Below, piece after piece: positions 54,858 to 64,000 of a stretch of 64,000 nt of DNA. The stretch is from positions 2,900,230-2,964,229 of the forward strand of contig WMCF01000087.1 of NCBI GenBank assembly GCA_009792885.1. Direction: 5' to 3'. The notes beneath the pieces are model-generated. The model ran no database searches. It was not told where the DNA came from and was given only the letters and a program-made list of their open reading frames with translations. A program made the position numbers and the translations under genes. This stretch comes from Eremophila alpestris peregrina (taxonomy: Eukaryota; Chordata; Aves; Passeriformes; Alaudidae). Within the stretch, counting starts at the first letter, position 1, and every line of letters begins with the position of its first letter.

Positions 54858-57800
54858 ATAGCCTTTACATAATTCATATTTCTGCATGTAGGTATCATGC
54901 ATTCAGATCCTATTAAAATACATAATACAGGTTTTCATACTACACTCTCAGTCTGACTGAGAAGGAGGAGGAGACATGAGAGGAAGCTAGATGGGGTGTC
55001 AAGAACATTGTGGCTATCATGCTGGAGATAGTTACCCTGTATTTAGAAAACATTTTTCTGTGGTGTTCTTTCAGGAGTGCCTCTATAGCCACCCTGGGTA
55101 ATGTCATCCAAATGTGGGCCCAGCTCTGTTCCCCATGCAGTGCCTGAAGCCCAGGGTGTGTGGGACCAACCCTGGCTGCCCTTGGTGCGCCCTCACTTGA
55201 GCAGAGCTTTCAGAGATCTCCAGCTGATCTGGGTTTATCACAGTGGTGAGAAGGGCTGATCTTCTGTTTCCAAAACACAGAAGCAAAAGAGACAAGGGTA
55301 GGAATAGGGATGACTTCAAGGCATGCTCCCATTTCTTCTGCCATGCTTCAGCCAAAAGGTAGGTGGGAGCAGAGAAAGGGAGAGTAGGGGAATACAGGAG
55401 TGGCTCATAGGGCAGTCCAAAGAATAAAAGGATGCTTGAATAACCTCAGAACATACAGTCTCACAGCTTCTCAGGCAGGAATCCTGCAAAGGTGTACCTG
55501 GATTGATTTGTCATATTGCTTGCTTATTTTTAATTTTCTGGTCTCTTGATAACTAAAGTTCCAATCTATTTTTTTTAAACATTTATTTGGTTTGGTTTTT
55601 GTTTTTCTTATCTATGGAAATCTAGAAGCTCACCTCAGCTTTTTTTTGTGTAATCCACATCATGACTGCCCCTGTAATTCACTTACCAGACAACAGAAAT
55701 CCCTATGCACTTTTTGTTTGCACTGCTGGAACCTGTGCCAGCCATGTCATGCTCGTTATGTGCCCATGAGATGTGACAAGGAGCAGCTGTAGCTGATGTC
55801 AAAGGACTGCAAGGATTGGTGGAGTAATCAATTCTTCATTCCTTAGTAGGAAGGGAAACAAGCACCGAGATGGGTTTACACTATTTCTGCTTCTATGGGT
55901 TTATGGCACATTGTAATTATCTACAGGCAGGAAATCAGCAGACTGCTAACAAATGGCAGGACTGCTAACAAATTCAGAGGACTGAATAAGCCACCCCCAG
56001 TGCTAAAGGACAGCGGATTGCATTTGTCCCTAAGTTGGTAGAGACCTCATTCCGTAATAAGGTAAATAAACAAAACTGCAGGTAAAAGAAATCTACACTC
56101 ATCTGTGTTGAGACAATCTGACTGTCAACATGTCTGGATGTTGTGTGCATAAGAACCTCTAACTAAAGACTGAATTTGACTTTCAAAAGTCAATTCATAC
56201 TGGATTTCACAAAGGCAGTTGTCAATGCTCTGTGATTGAACAGCTTATTGAATTAGGAGAAAATCACCATTCTGAGCAGACTGCATTCTGAAAGTACAGG
56301 TGAAACAGCTGAAAAATCCCAACAAATATGATTTAGCAGGAAAAGGATTTATAAAAATTTCATTGTAAATAGAATCATATTGTTCTGGTCTTACTTCCAT
56401 TGTTCTGTGAAATTAGGATGACTTTTATAAATCGTGAACAAATGTATTTTTGTTTCTTGAACTTATGAAATTATTTTTTCTTTACAAATGGCCTCACAGA
56501 TTAAATGATGTTTATACATTTCAGAAATCTATGGGAAAGCTGTGGAGAATTCTGTTTAAATCACCCCAAGTCATTTATAAATCACTTCTAAATTGTTTAA
56601 ATCTTTTCCAGCTCATAAGATAGGAAACTCTTTTTGTTAGAGAAGCAGCTAACTATGTGTTTTCATATTTAAAATATCTGATGTTTTAAATAATACATGA
56701 CATTTGAATGCTTATTTTGCACTTGAGACCTAGATAATCTATTAATCTTTAGGAATATTATGACTTGACATCCAGCTCAGCAGCTTACTTCATGCAGTGA
56801 CCAGCTCCAGGCAACTTAAAAAACATCACCTGTGCAGGTCACTTCTAAATCTCCCTGTCTCCAAAGTTTAATTATTTCAACAAATACCATAGGTTTGCTA
56901 TAAGATGAAAAATGTATGTTTAAGGAAGCTTTCAAAATGGCTTAGTGAGATGTAAATTGACTGTGATTGAGTGGAAATGAAACTAGGTGCTATGATGGTA
57001 CCTTTTGGCAAAGTGTGAGCCTGTCATTACTCAGGATTGACAGACTTCATTATCAGGAAGAAAAGAGATTCCACGGAGCAAGGAGTTTCTAACAGTGCAA
57101 ACCAGCACCATTCATTTTGCAAGTCAGCACAGCCTTCAATCATGTGTCTGAGTTTCATATTGGATGCTCTCATTACTGTTTTCTTTTCACTGACTCATCT
57201 GGAAAATGTGGAGATCCTGAGCAGTTGACACCATCTAATCCCTCGGGCTGGGGAATCCAGCACAAAGCAATGCACACCACAGACCTCCTGAATCCTTTAA
57301 TGATATCCATCTTTAATGTGCATCATGATGGCACACAGGGAACCTGACTGCAGAGTAGTCACGCATTCAGAGCACGTGTCACCAGTTGCTCCAAAGTGGG
57401 CCTGTGGGTATTTCAGGCTGAGTGGGTGGGTGTTTTATTGATCACATGGCTATGACAACTCTCTTCATGTAGTAGGTGAATGCAAAAACTGCCTTCCACC
57501 ACTAACATTTGTTTAATGTAGTCAAAGAAAACCTTTTTTTTTACATTATTTGTTTTGATGTATTCTGCTCTGTATCATGATGGATTCTGAAAGCCATGGT
57601 GACTTTTCCAACTGTTTTCTTTGAAGAGGTCTTGTAGCACGGTTAACACAGCTGAATTATTTCACCATCTAAGAAATTTCACTCCATTTTCTGCTTTCCA
57701 CATTCATTCAATTTATTTTCATCAGGTACCAGCTTGCTGTCCAGCAAACCAATCTCATTCCATATTGATTTGTGATGAGGTGAAAGGACAAAAGAAAACA

Positions 57801-59613
57801 AAAAATAATAGGAAAAAAAGGAGCCAAAAAAAGAGAAGCCCTTGACCTCTTTCCTTAATGTGGCAGCCTGGTTTGGCTGAAAGATAAGTGTTGTAGTATA
57901 TATGAAAGTAATTCCTCCAACAGAAACAGTATAAATTTATTTCTAGCCCCTCTCAGCGTGGTATTTGTTTCCTAAATTTGGATAGTTAACACATTGTGAC
58001 AGGAGTCGTGATTCAGCAGAAAATATTTTTCAGTGTAAAAACCCACGTGACCAATAGCTGGTGAAAACCAAACACAAGCAGAAAGTTTGTCTGCCCACCC
58101 TCTCTGAAGTGCCTTAATCCTGATGTGCTCCAGGCCCCAACACTCAGACCATGCCTCTGTTCAGAATGGTTTGAGCCTGTGCTGTGCCTGTTTACGCACT
58201 GTTAGTACAACACTCACACTCTGCCAAGGAGGAGTGATTTTCAACACTGCTGATGCTGAAATGCTCTTCAAAATAAAGGTTCTGATCACATGAGCTACTG
58301 AAATGTTCAAACTGTCTCAGCTACTGAGGGCAGCCGTGTTACACCATATCAGACACACTTCACACACTTGAGGGCTTGCAACATGTACCATTTGGATTGA
58401 TGTAAGTTTGTCACGTGATAACAGATCACTATCATATAAAAAGTGAAATTGCCAGATAACGTTGTTATAATTGCAAGCAGCTTATGTGCAGAAAGTCTAA
58501 TGGGGGGAGCAGAAGATAATTTAGAAAGAAAGATATTAGGAGCAGTCAGCTCTTTACTTTTCATCTTCTGATACATGGGATTACCTGTGTCTTATCATGA
58601 AGTGCTGTCCATCAGAACTGTTTTCCAGACAGGTTTTCCTAAGATGTTCATTTATAAATCGGATACAAATTTGCACTTGATCACTCTGACTCAGCTTTGA
58701 ATCTGACCTAAAAGTCTTTCTTGTCATATGGAAGCAAATGATGGTGGAGCATTAAACAACAGAAACATTGCTGAGAAACATTGGTGCTATTCTTGGCACT
58801 GGGATGCTGCTGAATGTCACAAAAAACTGACAGATCAGAAACTGGTGACTGAAAGAAAATAGTAGCTTAGATTGTCTATATTTATTAAAATATTCTCTGC
58901 CTGGATTGTAAAAAAAAAAAAAAAAGGTAGTTTTGGACATTTTTTTTTCACACAGAAGCATGACCACTACTACAAACCCTGCCCTCTTCAAAGAATGACA
59001 GCTACTAAGACCTACCAAATGAAGTTGCTTTAGCACATCATAATCTTGTGTTAAAATTGAGATTTAAAAGTTAATATTGCCTTCTATTCAAATAATCACC
59101 TGGAAATCTGAGCTCTTTTTTATATTTTGATGTACACTGTTTGTTTTTACTCTCCATAGAAGGAAAGACAAGAAAGATGGGGACATCAGCCTAGAATTGG
59201 GAATGCTTTGCATTGTCTGGTAATCTCATATGCTTTCTATGCAAACACTATAGCAACCCATCAATGCTGGAAGATCTGCAAACGTTTCAAAGATGACAGC
59301 TTTAATTCCAGTGCGAAGTATATTCCCAAATGCAGCTCATGTCCAGAAAACATCAGGAAAATAGGTGTTGTGGTTTGTCTTTGGGTTTTTTCTTTGAAAT
59401 GACATTCCATTATTCATAGACCAGAATAATGGTTGTTTGGGGAGGAGATGGTTGAGGTTTTTTTCCTTGGGGACTGAATAAAACCTCTGAGGATGGCCAA
59501 GAAAAACAAGAACAACAATTAATCTGAAGAGATTCAAACTCTGGAGAATACTTTTTCCTTTCTACATTCTCTCTCCTTTGGTACAGGTTTGGTACAGCTG
59601 CTGGCAGAGAAGG
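54858..59613. other. AT-rich stretch without a supported gene
   Basis: From 54858 the composition changes to AT-rich, ordinary intergenic or intronic DNA. Frames are short and unconvincing. A-rich tracts occur near 57785-57835 and 58910-58925. No LTR or LINE ends were recognised. Confidence 0.55.
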
Positions 59614-59730
59614 TTAAAAGTTTATTGCTATGGACAGGGATACAGTAGTTTCAAAGTCCTGGAACATGAACATGCGAAGTCTATCAATCTTCTTAGATAT
59701 GAGGTAGGGATCTTTAAAAAGCTGGACCTG
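59614..59730 (-). CDS. Possible terminal exon, 38 codons
   Basis: On the minus strand a strong polypyrimidine tract and CTCCAG (just above 59730) precede a frame that opens with the first base and runs 38 codons to a TAA (QVQLFKDPYLISKK and on to SIAINF). An AATAAA overlaps the end (59618-59625 region). The peptide looks protein-like and the acceptor is good, but a frame this short arises by chance often. No upstream exon was found, and I do not recognise the protein. Confidence 0.25.
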   Translation of the reverse strand, partial: QVQLFKDPYLISKKIDRLRMFMFQDFETTVSLSIAINF

Positions 59731-62700
59731 CTGGAGAAAAAAAAAAGAAAGAAATAACTGTTACTTTACAGTTTTCTACTCTCATTATCACTTCTGCCAC
59801 TGAACAGTGCTTCTGCCACTGAACAGTGCATCAGGACAAACACCAGAGCAAATATGTGATGTTCTCACTCATGAAACTGGAATACCAGAATACAAAGAGA
59901 GAAACATTCAGAGAAACTGGCCTAGTTTATCTGTACAAAGAAAATAAATTCATTAGGTTCACATTACACCACCTGGAATCCTCAGAGCACCATCTGCTTT
60001 TAAGCAAACAATTGCAACTCATAAAGTAGTATACCCACAGTGATTTACAGGGCACAGTTCAGATCTTTATCCCCAAGTATGATGACAGAAAATTGCATCC
60101 TTTTCTAAATTGATGCTTCCTAGAGAGTCAGGATCAATGCAGATGTCCTTTTAATTTTTTAGTATTGTATCTACTCCTTAATTGGATTGAATAATATTAG
60201 ATTGATAGATAATACAACAACATATCTTTTATCTCAATTTGACTAAACAACATTTGCAATGCTCCTAAAGCAATGTTTCTTCATTTGAATCCTCAGGTGT
60301 ACACCTGGAGATTCAACTGAATTTCTATTTCCTCTTTGTCCTGCTACTACCTTTGATGAAATTTATTTGGATGTGTGAAAATGGAAGTCTCTGGCACAGA
60401 ATTAATTCAGAACAAAATTAGGGAGAAAAGTGGGAAATAATATGTTAAGCATCTCCAATAACCCTTTCTCCTTTTGGTACCTAAAAAAGAAAAAACTCTG
60501 AGGCATAGAAAGTATAAGAAAGTTCTTTACTGACAACTACACTCACCTCTAAAAAATCAGGATATTATCAACATTTCATCAGGTCCCTTCTAGTATAACT
60601 TACAGAGCCTTTCTAGTACAGCTTTTATACTGCTGGTATAAGTTCAGTGTAGAAACAGTCCTCCTCTTTTCATGTCTGGTAACATCAATCCCAAAAGATG
60701 TTGTGTTCTGACTGAGTGTCCTCCTATTTAATGACTTCAAAAATAATCTACCTTAGTTTTTCCATCAGCAGCAGGTGCCTCAGATCCCAGAGCTTTTTGT
60801 ACTGTACATGATGGAAGAAATAATCCAATCCAAATACAATGGCTTGGGTTTATTCATTATTACTTATGGCAGTGGTAGTCAGCAGTTAAATTATCCCTGT
60901 TACTATTGCTGTAAGAGGTTCTGAAAGACAGAATATCTGAAGATGAGGTTCTGAATTAAAAATGTTGATCTAAAGCTATTGTGAAATTAATTTGAATTTG
61001 TAACTCAGTTCTAGTAAGTTCTGAGACAATGGTTATCTGAAAATACGTGTGATAGTTCAAAAGTTACACAGATATTTTGCCAGTTACAAATCTGAAAATT
61101 ATTGGATTTCAGGGGGAGGAAACTATGTGATAGTTAAGTAGCAGTTTCATTTATGGTGTAGTTAAACTGAGATGTCAGAATTTATGACCTCTGTTGGAAG
61201 GGTCTGGATAGTTTTCATTGAATATTGGCGTGCATTTAAAGTTCAGGCCACTCTCAATTCTTCTCTTTTTTAATGCCAAATTCCAGCCTTTCATTCTTAA
61301 GATAACTGCCACCAAAATCAAAATCAGTTATTTAGGGCCAAACACTTGTTGGTGTGGTTGTGACTGGAGGAAGGAAAAAAAAATTCACATCCATCACAGG
61401 TTGCCAGTATTACTTGAAGGAGGAAGGGCAAAATCATGGGAGGCAAAAAAGTCCATGAGTCTTTTTCCATATGGCTCTCTCCAGTGGAAGTCTAACAAGC
61501 CTAAGATCCAGTGGTTTGGAGAATGATGCCATGGTCAGAAATACACTGGTTTGAGATACACTGATTTAGTTCCTAGCTCTGGATTTCTCTGTGCACACCT
61601 ACATTACAGAGCCATGCCAAGAACTGGACAAATCATCCCAGGGAGCTTGGAGCTGGCTCCAGAGCTGTGGCAGCAGTGATGCTTCACTTGATCTTCCTCT
61701 GAGCACCTCATTCTTCTGTGCCCTCTAACAAACAGAAGTTACCCCCCAGAAAGATTTTTTGTCAGTCCCTTGGTATCAACAGGCTTCAGAATATCCCAGC
61801 CAATACTTTCGCTTCTGCAATAGGATTTCTTCCACAAATTGCTGGGGAAGTTGCAAAGTGCTGCTATTTTTCTGCATTATCTCAGTACTAACCTACAAAA
61901 GAGGATCGCCATTAGCTGGCCAAATGGAACTTAGATCCTTTCAGGCCTATTCGGATAAATCAATTCTTTTTAACCCTAGACACTAAAGCCTGCCTATAAA
62001 TTCAGCTATATAATTTAAAATGCCTTTTTGATATTTGCAGCTTAGGCAGGATACTTAAGTGGCAGCTCTAGATGATAATTGCAAAGTTATAGTCAAGGTA
62101 AAAACTCCTACAAGAACAGATGTCCTAAGGGTGTAACAGACTTTTGATTCCGGTGTGATCCAAAAAAGGGTGAAGGCGTGAAACTAAAAGGCAACTGGAG
62201 AAGTTTGAGAAGGAAAACAGAGAAGCAATCACCAATCTCTGCAGACTCTGCTAAGCAATAATTAGCAGGAGCTCAAATAACATGCTCTCCCAAATGATTT
62301 GTTCATTCATGGCCACAGAGATTTAAGACTGATCCCCACAATTGCTACCACCGTGCTGAATGTGTATTTTTCAATAGTGTTTTAGTACTGGCATATTTCT
62401 AGTATCAGTTGACAAGTAGATTACGTGAGACAGAGTTGGAAAGAGCATCTCTCCCTTGCTGAAGAGTTCAACACTTATAAATGTAACTGTTTAAAGCTGA
62501 GAAGCAAAGAGTAGCTAAGGTTGTTGAAGAAACCTGCTGTCTTTTTCCCCATAGGGTAACCTTCAGACACAACTACAGCATCAGCCTCTAGTTGAAATCT
62601 GAGTGGCATTTGCTCAAACTTGAAGGAATAAAGAATAATGAGCAAAAAAATTTAAATTTATCTGCAATATGGCAACTAAAACTCCAAAGATTCATAACTT

Positions 62701-63177
62701 GAAAAATGAAATGTTCTGAGGCACACACCTACTACAATTAAAATACTTGGAGCAATTTAACAGATACGTTTAGATTCTAGCTGGCCGTTTCTCACCTGCA
62801 ATGATAAAATACTTAATAAAAAACCCAAAAGAAACCACAGACACACACTCAATTCTGTGTTGGTTTTCCTAAAGTTGGGAGCTCCTGTGGGCTGCAGTTC
62901 ATAGTTGCATATGAGATTATGAACAAATTCAGAATGCCGGAAAATTTGATGTTAAATGTGCTGCTCATGATAGCATAAGGGTTAAAATTCTAGCAGAATA
63001 AGGGACACATCATAAGGGGGGGGGGGTGGAGAGCATATAGCCAAAATGATTTCTAAAACTGTAACAAGGGGGTAACAGGGGTGGTGTTTAGAAATGAGTA
63101 AGGAATCTGAAGGTCCTGAGCCGGTCAGGCTGTCAGAATATGACGTGAACGTCAAGGACAGCTCGGGTACCTACTTG
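59731..63177. other. AT-rich stretch without a supported gene
   Basis: Ordinary AT-rich sequence with scattered frames of 60-100 codons and no domain. A run of G (about 11) lies at 63017-63027. No repeat ends recognised. Confidence 0.55.
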
Positions 63178-64000
63178 AAGTGCATTGCTGCTGGAAGAAA
63201 TCCTCCGCCACTGGCAGTTTTAACACACTGGAGCCCACTCCGACTGGTACCAGGCCACTGCCACCTGGCCACGAAGGGACTCTACTTTCGATGAGAAAGA
63301 AAGCTCGCCACCCCGGATTCATGGTGCCAGTGTGGGGCAGGCATTTCGGCTTTCAAGGCCAGCCCCTTTTAAAGGCCCAAGTACCGTGCTACTGGGAGAA
63401 ATCCTTCACTGCTCGCAATTTATGTAGGCTGATGCCCACTCCAAATGGTACCTGGCCAAGAACGAGTGGCAACAAAAAGACTCTTTTTCCCATGAGAAAG
63501 AAAGCTGGCCACCCCGGATTCGTGGTGCCAGTTTGTTGCAGGCATTTGGGCTTTGTAATGCAGCCAGTCTTCCAGACCAAAGTGCATTACTGCAAGAACA
63601 AATCCTCCGCCGCTTGCAGTTTTAGAAACCTTAGGTCCCGCTCCGATTGATAAATGGTCGAGAGCAAGTGGCCACGAAAGGAGACCTTTTTCCATGAGAA
63701 AGGAAGCTGGCCACCTCAGATTCCGGGCACCAGTATGTTGCAGGCATTTGAGCTTTCAAGGGCAGCTCAGTTTCCACACCAAAGTGCTTTGCTACTGGCA
63801 GAAATCCTTCACCGCTTGCAGCTTTCAAAAACTTGGAGCCTGCTCCAATTGATACATGGCTGAGAACGAGTGGCCAGGAAAGGACACCTTTTTCCATGGG
63901 AAAGAAATCGCACCACCCTTAATGCCTGATTCCAGTTTGTTGCAGGCATTTGGGCTTTCAAGGGCAGCCCGGTTTGCAGAGCAAAGTGCATTACTACTGG
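63178..64000 (-). repeat. Same satellite family, inverted, at the right edge
   Basis: About four copies with a ~200-bp period (GAAATCCTCCGCC-type blocks near 63197, 63397, 63600 and 63803). The block AAGAAAGCTGGCCACC is the reverse complement of GGTGGCCAGCTTTCTT in the 14-26 kb array. AGGCATTTGGGCTTTCAAGG and TTTTTCCCATGAGAAAG also match in reverse. These copies look about 75-80% like the left array, so they form a separate subgroup. The array continues beyond the window. Confidence 0.85.

Overview
This is vertebrate nuclear DNA, almost certainly from a bird and most likely a songbird. A CR1 LINE ends in the avian 8-bp tail repeat, three retrovirus-like proviruses are present, and the short-intron genes are a C2H2 zinc-finger gene and a duplicated maestro/HEAT-repeat gene. 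It is repeat-rich accessory sequence. I found no operons, CRISPR arrays or prokaryotic genes, and I recognised no rRNA or tRNA gene.

Layout. 1-4687: no gene I can support. 4688-12043: a young provirus on the + strand, with nearly identical LTRs and a perfect 6-bp target duplication. Its interior is a mosaic carrying remnants of two different env genes and older AT-rich retroviral debris. 12044-14185: no gene, one CR1 fragment. 14186-15280 and 23596-26400: one tandem array of a ~190-200 bp satellite, split by a second + strand provirus (15281-23595). That provirus is older, lacks protease and reverse transcriptase, and carries nested LTR insertions. 26401-33003: a third, minus-strand, betaretrovirus-like provirus with gag, dUTPase, protease, RT, RNase H and integrase remnants but no env. 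33004-35880: GC-rich, no gene seen. 35953-43596: a three-exon minus-strand zinc-finger gene whose first intron holds an ACTGGGA-type minisatellite and a CR1 element; the CR1 itself contains an antisense piece of another retroviral pol. 43707-44830: a large imperfect inverted repeat. 44866-54857: a 5-kb tandem duplication, each unit holding an intact nine-exon, 413-codon minus-strand HEAT-repeat (MROH/maestro-like) gene. 54858-63177: AT-rich, one weak exon candidate. 63178-64000: the same satellite family again, in inverted orientation and running off the window.

The host genes look functional at the sequence level: both MROH-like copies keep frame and splice sites through nine exons, and the zinc-finger exons join in phase. 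All retroviral genes are broken. The window therefore reads as a history of insertion into satellite and intron sequence, plus a recent local duplication followed by patchy homogenisation. I see no convincing new defence or metabolic system. The most unusual items are the chimeric young provirus, the retroviral pol piece inside a LINE, the inverted repeat, and the uneven divergence between the two MROH-like copies.
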